Source: Anaerolineaceae bacterium
Lineage (GTDB): Bacteria > Chloroflexota > Anaerolineae > Anaerolineales > Anaerolineaceae
Direction of reading: 5' to 3'
Assembly: GCA_017417055.1 (NCBI GenBank)
Contig: JAFPZX010000052.1
Coordinates: 1-40,297 of the forward strand
Length of the DNA: 40,297 bases
Positions 1-7,478 of this stretch are shown piece by piece. Every line of letters begins with the position of its first letter. Within the stretch, counting starts at the first letter, position 1. Both the position numbers and the translations under genes were made by a program. Under the pieces are notes generated by a model. That model ran no database searches. It had not been told where the DNA came from and was given only the letters and a program-made list of their open reading frames with translations.

Positions 1-108
1 ACACTGCCGATCCGCAATCATATCGAGGACCTGACGGAACATTATGAGAATCTGCAAAAAATCTACGAACGCAGAATGCGCCGGGAAATGGGACCGTATT
101 GGAGGTAG
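1..108 (+). CDS. C-terminal fragment of an unknown protein
   Basis: Frame 1 is open from the window edge to a TAG at 106-108 and gives 35 residues. The fragment is charged and probably helical (it contains HIEDLTEHYENLQKIYERR and ends GPYWR). The gene starts outside the window. I do not recognise the family. It is followed directly by an array of degenerate short repeats, which fits the true 3' end of a gene. Confidence 0.5.
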   Translation, partial: TLPIRNHIEDLTEHYENLQKIYERRMRREMGPYWR

Positions 109-282
109 GATGAATTAGGAGTTAGGAATGAGGAGTTATTAGAAGTAAAGAGTAAAGAGTTAGGAGTGATAAGTTAGGAGTAAGAAGTAAGGAGTGAGAA
201 GTTAGGAGTGAGAAGTGACATTAATCAATGGCTATAGCGCACCAAAATTTAACACTTAACTTCACACTTCACACTGCACACT
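109..282. repeat. Degenerate heptad/octad array (GTTAGGAGT / AGAAGTAAG type)
   Basis: From about 110 to 220 the sequence is a run of imperfect 7-8 base units (gttaggagt, aagaagtaa, ggagtgaga). A second block on the opposite purine/pyrimidine strand follows at about 250-282 (acttaacttcacacttcac, then cacactttaaaag). The region lies between the convergent ends of the left-edge gene and the SRAP gene. The units vary in length and sequence and there are no unique spacers, so this is not a CRISPR. The cacactttaaaag end recurs at about 36355-36368. Confidence 0.7.
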
Positions 283-906
283 TTAAAAGAGCGTGCGCTG
301 GGGATCCAGACATTCGATATCAAAGTATTCAGCATCAACAGGAGAAAGAAGTTGATCAAGCTCATCCAAGGGACGGTCTTCCATCCATTGCCAACAGTTA
401 TAGCGATCCAGAACGACCGGCATCCGGTCATGGTAGGCTTCAAGGCCGTTCCCTGCCGGGCAGGTAACGACGGTGGCCGAATAAACTTCATTGCCGGTGG
501 CATCGACCCAATACTCCCACAGTCCGGCCAGCATAAAGACTTTTGTACCTTTCAGCGAAAATTTGTAAGGAATCTTGCGGTCGTTGGCCGTACGCCATTC
601 ATAGTAAGCCGTAGCAGGAATCAGACAGCGCCTGCGCTGATAGGCCATTTTGAAAGAAGCTTTTGTCCGCAGTGTCTCACAGCGGGCATTGAATGTATGA
701 CGGGAAATGGAAATATCTTTTGCCCAGGGCGGGATCAAACCCCAATACAGAATCTCAACGACACGTTCAGCAGCGTTGAGAACCGCGGGAATGCCCTGCC
801 CCGGGTAATAGTGATCTTTTGGGGAGAGCGCCGGTGGAACAAAATCCAAATCGAACGCGGCCTGCAGTTCGTTTGGTTTGACCATCAGCGCAAAACTCCC
901 GCACAT
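283..906 (-). CDS. yedK: SRAP (SOS response-associated peptidase) domain protein, YedK/HMCES family
   Basis: This 207-residue protein has the length and motifs of the SRAP family, which forms a covalent thiazolidine crosslink between Cys2 and abasic sites in single-stranded DNA and so shields them. Seen in the sequence: MCGSF at the N-terminus with catalytic Cys2, NARCET at 73-78 (Asn73, Glu77), YYEW with Glu103, and HDRMPV with His159. All active-site positions are present, so it should be functional. The start is fixed by the need for Cys2; AAGGAA lies a few bases upstream. It begins 6 bases after the deoC stop on the same strand, so the two are probably co-transcribed. Confidence 0.93.
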   Translation of the reverse strand: MCGSFALMVKPNELQAAFDLDFVPPALSPKDHYYPGQGIPAVLNAAERVVEILYWGLIPPWAKDISISRHTFNARCETLRTKASFKMAYQRRRCLIPATAYYEWRTANDRKIPYKFSLKGTKVFMLAGLWEYWVDATGNEVYSATVVTCPAGNGLEAYHDRMPVVLDRYNCWQWMEDRPLDELDQLLSPVDAEYFDIECLDPQRTLF

Positions 907-912
907 TTTTTA

Positions 913-1827
913 TTATTCCTTGCAAATCTGCACACCGGCACTGGCGCCCAGACGATCGGCACCGGCATCCAGCATGGCGTCCGCAGTCTTTTTATCGCGG
1001 ATGCCGCCGGCAGCTTTTACGCCCATTTCATCACCGACGACTTTGCGCATCAGAGCGACATCTTCCACAGTCGCACCGCCGGTAGAGAATCCGGTCGAGG
1101 TTTTGACATAATCCGCACCGGCATTCTTGGCGAGCAAGCAGGCAATCACCTTTTCTTCTTTGGTGAGCAGGCAGGCTTCAATGATGACCTTCAGGAGAGC
1201 GCCGTGTTCGTGAACCGCGTCGCAAACCACCTGGATATCTTTAGCAACCATGCGGTAATCACCGGATTTGAGTGCACCGATGTTGATGACCATATCAATT
1301 TCGGTAGCGCCGTTTTCGATGGCAGCTTCGGCTTCAAACGCCTTGGCTTCCGGGATCATCGCACCGAGAGGGAAGCCGACTACAGTACAAACAGCTACAC
1401 CGGAACCGCGAAGCAGTTCGGAGCAGAGCCGCACCCAGCAGGAGTTGACACAGACAGACGCGAATTTATATTCGCGTGCTTCCTGACAGAGCTTTGTGAT
1501 CTGTTCCACGGTCGCATCGGCTTTGAGGAGCGTATGGTCAATGAAGCTGTTGAGCGGACATTCGACATCTTCATCAATTTTGTCAAGATCTTCTTCCGAG
1601 GTTACGGAAACATCAATGACGTTGCCTTCCGAGTCATAGGTTGTGGCAACCTGCAGTCCTTCCGCACTGTCTACAACCACATCCGTATCGTCGTCGTCAT
1701 CATCCCAATATTCCTCGTAGTCATCATCGAAATCATCAAGACCATCTACCCAATCGTCATCATTGAAATCTTCGGAATCATCATGATCCCAATGCTTGTG
1801 TTTGTTGAATTCAATATCGTCTTTCAT
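913..1827 (-). CDS. deoC: Deoxyribose-phosphate aldolase with a long acidic N-terminal extension
   Basis: DeoC cleaves 2-deoxyribose 5-phosphate to glyceraldehyde 3-phosphate and acetaldehyde through a Schiff base. The aldolase domain fills about the last 215 residues: FIDHTLL near the start, the Schiff-base lysine in [10 protein letters not shown] (about residue 242) and the second lysine in [10 protein letters not shown] (about 271). Ahead of it lies an unusual extension of about 90 residues, extremely rich in Asp and Glu with a few Trp and His, including a run of six Asp; ordinary DeoC is about 220 residues. I chose the ATG at 1827 because a perfect GGAGGT ends 4 bases before it; an upstream in-frame ATG at 1839 overlaps that site. 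The gene leads a two-gene operon with the SRAP gene. Confidence 0.9.
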   Translation of the reverse strand: MKDDIEFNKHKHWDHDDSEDFNDDDWVDGLDDFDDDYEEYWDDDDDDTDVVVDSAEGLQVATTYDSEGNVIDVSVTSEEDLDKIDEDVECPLNSFIDHTLLKADATVEQITKLCQEAREYKFASVCVNSCWVRLCSELLRGSGVAVCTVVGFPLGAMIPEAKAFEAEAAIENGATEIDMVINIGALKSGDYRMVAKDIQVVCDAVHEHGALLKVIIEACLLTKEEKVIACLLAKNAGADYVKTSTGFSTGGATVEDVALMRKVVGDEMGVKAAGGIRDKKTADAMLDAGADRLGASAGVQICKE

Positions 1828-1851
1828 GTTGACCTCCATTTGTTAAGTAGA

Positions 1852-1857
1852 ATTATA
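1852..1857 (-). promoter_or_regulatory. -10 box of the deoC-SRAP promoter
   Basis: A perfect TATAAT on the minus strand lies about 24 bases before the GGAGGT-preceded deoC start, predicting a leader of under 20 bases. I see no good -35 at 16-18 bases; that position is occupied by the start of the degenerate repeat array. Confidence 0.45.
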
Positions 1858-1925
1858 GCATGGATTTCAGGTTTCGGGTCTCAGGTTTCAGGTGTTAGGT
1901 ATCGGGTTTCGGGTGTCAGGTGTTT
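1858..1925. repeat. Degenerate heptad array (GGTTTCAG / GGTGTCAG type)
   Basis: Units such as atttcag, gtttcgg, gtctcag, gtttcag, gtgttag, gtatcgg, gtttcgg and gtgtcag follow one another with a period close to 7 bases. The array starts directly upstream of the deoC -10 box, in the divergent gap between deoC and the thioesterase gene. Confidence 0.7.
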
Positions 1926-2034
1926 GATTTTAGGCCTCTTGTGTTCCAAAAATACTTGTATTTCTAAACATAATGAAATGCAGATTATAATAAATGTGAT
2001 TCATAAATGACAATAAGAAAAATAATGAGGAAAA

Positions 2035-2757
2035 ATGGTAAATAAACTGACAGAAAAAATAAAAATACAACCGAGTGATGTGGATTGCAATAATTATTTA
2101 TCCTATCCGGATATATTTGCCCTGTTTCAAAATATCGCGGTAGACCAGTCTGAAATACTGGGCTATGATCAAAGCGTTTTGACGCCAAAAGGGCTGTTTT
2201 GGGTTACATCCAAATGTAAGGTGAAAATCAATGAACGTCCCAAACAAGGGGAATATGTTGATTTGAGCACCTGGCCGGAAAAACCGGACCGCATTCGCGG
2301 ACGAAGAAATTATACTTTTGAAAAAGAGGGAAAACGTTTGATAGAAGCCACATCGGAATGGGCAATCATCGACCGGAACACAAACCGTCTTTATATGATC
2401 AACAATCTGTATGATGAAAGTTTCGAGTTTTGTCCCGAAAAGGTGCTGACAGATCCGTTCACACGCTTTACCACTGCTTTCACGGGTGAACCTTTCGCTG
2501 AATACACCGTTCGCTCGATCGATATCGATTTTGAAGGTCATATGAACAATGTGGCCTATATCCGCGCCCTTATCGGTTTGTTTTCCAGAAAAGAACTGGA
2601 AGAACTGGATCCGAAATTTATCGAAGTTCAATACAAAACTTCTTGCTATGAAGGCGACAGGCTGCTTTGGTACCGTGCGGAAACTGATGAAGGTGTTGAA
2701 CTGTGCGCAAAGCTCGGGGACGGTACGGAAATATTTTTTGCCAAATTATGCAGATAA
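2035..2757 (+). CDS. Acyl-ACP thioesterase
   Basis: This 240-residue protein resembles the bacterial and plant FatA/FatB acyl-ACP thioesterases: two hotdog folds in tandem that hydrolyse acyl-ACP to free fatty acid in the cytosol. Seen: an N-terminal hotdog with the ENIAVDQSE-like segment QNIAVDQSEILG, GLFWVTSKCKVKI, and in the second hotdog the active-site-like DFEGHMNNVAYI with the expected Asp, His and Asn residues. The length is normal for bacterial members. GAGG lies 4 bases before the ATG. A TATAAT at 1986-1991 could serve as its -10, but I see no convincing -35. The next gene starts 10 bases on. Confidence 0.88.
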   Translation: MVNKLTEKIKIQPSDVDCNNYLSYPDIFALFQNIAVDQSEILGYDQSVLTPKGLFWVTSKCKVKINERPKQGEYVDLSTWPEKPDRIRGRRNYTFEKEGKRLIEATSEWAIIDRNTNRLYMINNLYDESFEFCPEKVLTDPFTRFTTAFTGEPFAEYTVRSIDIDFEGHMNNVAYIRALIGLFSRKELEELDPKFIEVQYKTSCYEGDRLLWYRAETDEGVELCAKLGDGTEIFFAKLCR

Positions 2758-2767
2758 GTGACTGAAA

Positions 2768-5254
2768 ATGAAAAGAGTTTGGGGATTATTCTGGACAATT
2801 GTTTCGCTGATCGGCGGGTACGCGCTTTGGTGTACTTTTCAGCTGCCGTCTGAAAGCAGAAATGCATTCCTTTGGGGCATGTCGAAAAGCAAGCTTGCAT
2901 TATGTGCGGGGATGGCATTGGCGGTGCTGCTGTGCCTGACCGCTGCCGTTTTGTCTTTTCTGAATAAAGACAACGCCTTTTCTTCTGGAAAAGCCGCCGG
3001 AATATCCGCATATATTCTTACGTTTTCGCTGATCCTTGGCTGGATATTCCTGACACCGCCTGTCGGCAAAACCGCCACAGAACGCTCATTGCTCGAACGG
3101 CTGACGCCTTTGATGTGCTGGGGTCTGGCATTCTCCATTCTGGCGTTTTTCTTCCTTTTGGGGCAGAAATGGAAGCTCGTTTTACGCGCGCTGAAGCAGT
3201 CCGCAGGAGCGTTGTTATGGGGATTTGCCGTACTGCTGCTGATGGGAGGGGCTTTATTTTACGCCCTGAAGAGCGGAACGGGATTGGACCCGATCTCCGG
3301 AACTTTTTACCGTCAGGGTGTGTCGCTGCTGGAAGGTCATCTGATCGTTCCGCTGCTGTTCGCCTTCCCGCTGATTCCGCTTTTTTCTTTTGCAGGTCCG
3401 AAAATATCCGGAAAAAAAACTGAAAAGATTCTGACGATCCTCACTGTGATCCTTGGCTGGACCGCCACGGTTTGGCTCTGGCAGACGACCCAATTTGAGG
3501 GAAGAAGCTATTTTGCTCCAGCACTGCGTGCGCCGAACAACAATTTTTACCCGGCTTCTGATGCGGAAAACTATGATCTTCTGGCGCAGAGCATCCTGCT
3601 GGGAAACGGGTTCCGCAATGGATTGACGGTTGTCCGTCCGCTCTATGCCGCATTTTTAGCGCTGCTGCATCTGGTTTTCGGGAATAATTATATGGCAGTC
3701 ACAAACGGACAGATCCTGCTGCTGGCTTTTATTCCGCTGCTTGTCTTTTTGACCGGGAAACAGCTTGGACAAACGCCGGCCGGCATCGTGGCTGCCGCAT
3801 GGGTGATTTGGCGGGAAATCTACAGCATCCGTCTTTCTCCACTGGTTCAGGTTTCTAATTCACGGCTGCTGATGTCTGATCTGCCGACGCTTTTCTGTGT
3901 TGTTTTGACGATTTTCTGCACCGTGAAATGGTATCGGCATGGCAAGGAATATTCCCGGGCGTTGTTATGCGGCGGCATGATCGGGGCAGCCATGCTCATC
4001 AGGACGCAGTGCTTTGTACTGATACCGGCTTTATGGCTCATCATGCTTTGTTCGAGGAAGGATGCATCAAAAAAGTGGCTTTCCATTCTATGCAGTGTAA
4101 TCGGTCTGGTCATCGTATTTGCCCCGTGGACCGTCTGGAACAAAATCAATCCGAACACAGTGTCTAATCCGGATGTTTCCGAAGGACAATATCTAAACCA
4201 TTTATATCAGGAAGCTGCCGGAGAAACTGACCCGAATGTGGAAATCGTGCAGGTTATAATGGTCCATCCTGCCGAAGTCTTCCAATCCGTCGGCTCACAT
4301 TTCCTGAATAATGAAATCTCATCCCTGCTGGTCCTGCCGGTGCGTCTCATCAAACCGACGGAGGTGGATCAATTGTTTTACGAGCCTGATTTGTTCTGGT
4401 ATCGTGAAAATGCCCGCCAGACAATTGAAGAAAACAAAACGCTTATCGCGGTATATCTGGTAATTATTTCTCTGGGTGTTTTTACCGCATGCCGAAAAAA
4501 TGGTTTCGGCGGATTGATCCCATTGGTTTTCCATGTTGTTTATAACCTTGGCAACGCTTTCGCCATGACTTCCGGTTTTCGCTTTCTGCTGCCGGTTGAC
4601 TGGGTGATGCTGATCTATTTTGCCTTCGGATGCTGTGGTTTGATTCGCTTTGTTTGCAAAGTGTGCCTGTTCCGCTTTGATAAACCGCAGGTATTGCCGG
4701 AAACAACAGCAGGATTGGAATTTATTCCTGAAACGGCAGAAAATGAAGCGGTTCCTGATTTACCGGCGGTTTCGAACCATCAGCCTGTCAGAAAAACGAG
4801 GCAGGGTTGGGCTGCTGCCGGAATTGTTCTGCTCCTTGCTGCTATCGGCGCTGTACTGCCGTTATGCGACAATGTGATTCCCAGACGATTTGCTCATAAA
4901 ACAGGTGAGGAAATTGCTCAGCAATGGAGAGCTTCCTCAAATCCTTCAGCATTAGATCTTTCCCGTTATAAGGATGAAACCATAGTCTTTCTTGAAGGAA
5001 GAGCATTTTATCCCCGGTTTTACAAAGCCGGTGAAGGCGATTCCGGCGGCAGTTCGTCTGCCAAATGCGGTTTGGATATCGACAGGTTGGTTTGGATGTT
5101 CCATGATGACAGTGTTCATGTACTTTGCTGTCCGCTGACAGAAGATCAAATCCGTACGCTGACGCCTCAGTCTGATCCGATGGATGTGATGGTAGTCGGG
5201 ATCCAGCGTGATGATTTTGTTGAAGTGCTCGAAATGCGTCAGCTCTTTTATTGA
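2768..5254 (+). CDS. Polytopic GT-C fold glycosyltransferase (GT39/ArnT-like)
   Basis: This 828-residue integral membrane protein has about a dozen hydrophobic segments. After a TM helix near residue 240 comes a loop with DAENYDLLAQSILLGNGF, matching the acidic loop motif of lipid-phosphate-sugar-dependent GT-C transferases (ArnT, PMT, GT39/GT83), followed by RPLYAAFLALLH and MSDLPTLF. A late TM helix (about residue 680) is followed by a soluble C-terminal domain of about 130 residues, probably outside the cell. Such enzymes move a sugar from a polyprenyl-phosphate carrier to a protein, lipid or glycan. Substrate and acceptor cannot be read from the sequence. It lies in a close series with the thioesterase and the next gene. 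Confidence 0.75.
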   Translation: MKRVWGLFWTIVSLIGGYALWCTFQLPSESRNAFLWGMSKSKLALCAGMALAVLLCLTAAVLSFLNKDNAFSSGKAAGISAYILTFSLILGWIFLTPPVGKTATERSLLERLTPLMCWGLAFSILAFFFLLGQKWKLVLRALKQSAGALLWGFAVLLLMGGALFYALKSGTGLDPISGTFYRQGVSLLEGHLIVPLLFAFPLIPLFSFAGPKISGKKTEKILTILTVILGWTATVWLWQTTQFEGRSYFAPALRAPNNNFYPASDAENYDLLAQSILLGNGFRNGLTVVRPLYAAFLALLHLVFGNNYMAVTNGQILLLAFIPLLVFLTGKQLGQTPAGIVAAAWVIWREIYSIRLSPLVQVSNSRLLMSDLPTLFCVVLTIFCTVKWYRHGKEYSRALLCGGMIGAAMLIRTQCFVLIPALWLIMLCSRKDASKKWLSILCSVIGLVIVFAPWTVWNKINPNTVSNPDVSEGQYLNHLYQEAAGETDPNVEIVQVIMVHPAEVFQSVGSHFLNNEISSLLVLPVRLIKPTEVDQLFYEPDLFWYRENARQTIEENKTLIAVYLVIISLGVFTACRKNGFGGLIPLVFHVVYNLGNAFAMTSGFRFLLPVDWVMLIYFAFGCCGLIRFVCKVCLFRFDKPQVLPETTAGLEFIPETAENEAVPDLPAVSNHQPVRKTRQGWAAAGIVLLLAAIGAVLPLCDNVIPRRFAHKTGEEIAQQWRASSNPSALDLSRYKDETIVFLEGRAFYPRFYKAGEGDSGGSSSAKCGLDIDRLVWMFHDDSVHVLCCPLTEDQIRTLTPQSDPMDVMVVGIQRDDFVEVLEMRQLFY

Positions 5255-5267
5255 CAGAGGATAAGAA

Positions 5268-6953
5268 ATGCTGCTGCGTCAAATGCTTTACCGCACTGAG
5301 ATCCGTTTCCTTCCGGTGATTGCCTCATTCTGGCTGCGGCTTCAGTCTACACCGAATTATGAGGAATTGATCCGGATGCTCTGCGAACGGATGCTTGACG
5401 GAAAGATACTGCATCGTTTTGTTGAAAATGAAGACTATTCGGACCTTGTGAACGGGATCCGACTTTTGATCTCACTCGGCGGACAGGAAGAAGCTGAGCG
5501 TTTTGAAGAAGCCATGGGGCCATTCCGCGTTGCGGGGCTGGAAAAGATTCTCCGTGAAAAGATGTGGCAGTCTCCGGTTTCAGTCACAGAGAAATTATGG
5601 TACCGCGGGATCATCTATCGTCAAGACAGAATGATTGATGGGGACGTAAAAGAATGTTATATTCTCCCGGATGACCTGCTGCAGCGGTTTTCTCAGCTGA
5701 TTTCTTCCGAAAACGGAGCTGAATTTAAGTATAAACAACCTGATGTTACGGTTCGCCCCGCAATTCCTTCTGAAACAAGACATGTTTCTCCTGAGGAAAA
5801 TAAGCTCATTGATGTTTTCTGCCTGGCTGCTGCGCTCAAACGGGATGAAAAACCTCTTATCATCTCCGGACTTGAAATTACCGATAATTACCGGCGCTTT
5901 CTTGAAATGTTATTGAAGGATGGCGGCTTTTTCACGGGAAGTACGGACGTAGATGCGGAGGCAATACGTTCTTTTTTGATCCACAACAGGACTGCAGCCC
6001 AAATTCAATTGGCTGGTGTCTGGAGAAAAGCATCGGATTATTGTGAACTTGCGGAAACAGACGAACTGACTGTTTTGCAGCTGCCGAAATTCAATTATCA
6101 GGAACCGCGTGAAAAGCTTATTCAAATTATCTCTTCTCTTGAAGCAGATACCTGGTGGAGCCTGAACGGGCTGATCAACGCGGTCAAAAACAGCTTTCCC
6201 TTGTTCCTGCGGAACAGTTTTTCGGACGAGCAATGGCGGATCACTGACAGGGATGGCAATGATCTGAACGGAATGGGTGCCTGGTATCAATTAGAGGGCG
6301 CTTATCTGCGGTTCCTGATCCTCGGTCCTTTGCAGTGGCTTGGCGTTGTACGGATCGCCTATGCTGATGCGGATGGGAAGGAAGCTGCTGCTTTTCGAAT
6401 CAGCAAAAGCGGAATGTTTCTTTTGACTGAATCTGAGAATAATAAGGTTTCGGAAATTATTTTATCGAAGCCGAATCTGGAGCAGAACCTTCCGGGCATC
6501 TCAAGCGACGGAGCAATCAGCTGCAGCAACAGGGTGTCAAGATATTTTCGATACATGTGCACCCGTTATTGTGAGATAGACTCATTCAACAAACACGGAG
6601 ACACAATTTTTCGAATTACGCCTTCGTCACTGGGAAAGTCTGCATCCGCCGGCTTGACCCGAACAGCTTTTCTTTCACTGCTGCGCCGTTTTTCCAAAAA
6701 TAAAGTGCCGCCGGCGTTGGAAAACATGCTTTCCGATTCAGACAAAGCAGAGATGCCCGCCGTGATTTATCAGGCAACTATATTGACAGTTCCAGATCTT
6801 GAGATTTTACGAAAATTGTTGGAAACATCCCGTTTGGAAAAGTGGATTCTGCAGCAGATCAATCCGACTTCAATTCTGATTGACCCGAAAGGAATCGGAT
6901 ATATTCGGCGGTTTTTGATGGAAAAAGAGATTTTTGTTGATATACAGATATAA
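5268..6953 (+). CDS. XPB/Ssl2-type helicase-associated domain protein (no helicase motor)
   Basis: This soluble protein of 561 residues has winged-helix-like segments. The N-terminal part (TPNYEELIRMLCERMLDG) and the last 60 residues (LEILRKLLETSRLEKWIL, then NPTSILIDPKGIGYIRRFL) resemble the helicase-associated XPB/Ssl2-like region of Chloroflexota and Actinobacteria proteins. I see no Walker A or DEAD-type motif, so it should not be an active helicase alone. An alternative is an unrelated DNA-binding protein. AGAGGA precedes the ATG; the start lies 13 bases after the glycosyltransferase stop, so they are probably co-transcribed. Confidence 0.5.
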   Translation: MLLRQMLYRTEIRFLPVIASFWLRLQSTPNYEELIRMLCERMLDGKILHRFVENEDYSDLVNGIRLLISLGGQEEAERFEEAMGPFRVAGLEKILREKMWQSPVSVTEKLWYRGIIYRQDRMIDGDVKECYILPDDLLQRFSQLISSENGAEFKYKQPDVTVRPAIPSETRHVSPEENKLIDVFCLAAALKRDEKPLIISGLEITDNYRRFLEMLLKDGGFFTGSTDVDAEAIRSFLIHNRTAAQIQLAGVWRKASDYCELAETDELTVLQLPKFNYQEPREKLIQIISSLEADTWWSLNGLINAVKNSFPLFLRNSFSDEQWRITDRDGNDLNGMGAWYQLEGAYLRFLILGPLQWLGVVRIAYADADGKEAAAFRISKSGMFLLTESENNKVSEIILSKPNLEQNLPGISSDGAISCSNRVSRYFRYMCTRYCEIDSFNKHGDTIFRITPSSLGKSASAGLTRTAFLSLLRRFSKNKVPPALENMLSDSDKAEMPAVIYQATILTVPDLEILRKLLETSRLEKWILQQINPTSILIDPKGIGYIRRFLMEKEIFVDIQI

Positions 6954-6980
6954 TTCTTTCCAGCTTTATGAGGTGATTTT

Positions 6981-7331
6981 ATGGAAGAAGAAACAAAAAA
7001 AAGAAACCCTGCGGTATGGGAATTTGAAGCGGCTGAGCCTGAAAAGGCTGCATTACTGAGGGACGCGCTGAGGGAAGTGCGGGATCCGGAACTGGGCTAT
7101 AACGTTATTGAACTGGGTTTGATCCGCAATGTGGTGCTTCAGGAAAACCGATATTTGATAACCATGATCCTGACCACTCCGTTTTGTCCTTATGCACCAA
7201 CCATGGTTGAACAAGTCCGTAAACAGGCAGAGTCTGTGCTGGATCTTTCCGTGGTGATCGATTTGCGCATGGATCTTTGGGACGAGAGCATGATGGAAGA
7301 AGGTTTTGAGCTGGATTGGGGTTTGTTCTGA
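6981..7331 (+). CDS. MIP18 family (DUF59) metal-sulfur cluster assembly factor
   Basis: This 116-residue protein carries the DUF59 fold: LREVRDPELGYNVIELGLIRNV near residues 30-52, then ITMILTTPFCPYAPTMVEQV with the conserved Cys (TTPFCP) thought to act in Fe-S cluster handling in SufT and PaaD relatives. It probably helps load Fe-S clusters onto client proteins in the cytosol. No suf, isc or paa genes are nearby, so the client is unknown. GAGGTG lies 7 bases before the ATG. It is the last gene of the plus-strand series that begins at the thioesterase. Confidence 0.85.
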   Translation: MEEETKKRNPAVWEFEAAEPEKAALLRDALREVRDPELGYNVIELGLIRNVVLQENRYLITMILTTPFCPYAPTMVEQVRKQAESVLDLSVVIDLRMDLWDESMMEEGFELDWGLF

Positions 7332-7371
7332 TTTTCCTCTTTTTTGCTTTCACTTCCGCTCAAAAAAGGTA

Positions 7372-7400
7372 TTGCAAAAAAGCAAAAAATCTATTATGAT
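7372..7400 (+). promoter_or_regulatory. Sigma-70 type promoter of the carboxyltransferase gene
   Basis: TTGCAA at 7372-7377 and TATGAT at 7395-7400 are separated by exactly 17 bases. The predicted start near 7407 gives a leader of about 70 bases before the ATG at 7479, with AAGGAGA just before the start codon. Confidence 0.65.
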
Positions 7401-7478
7401 AGTATTAGTGCAAATTATGCACAAAATTGTTAATTTCTCGTCTGATTGACGAATTGATAAGCCCATTAAGGAGACAAA

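Noticed and set aside
352-2010. Long plus-strand open frame of 552 codons
   Set aside because: It lies antisense to the SRAP gene and deoC, both with full family motifs. The product has no family features and runs into the heptad array.
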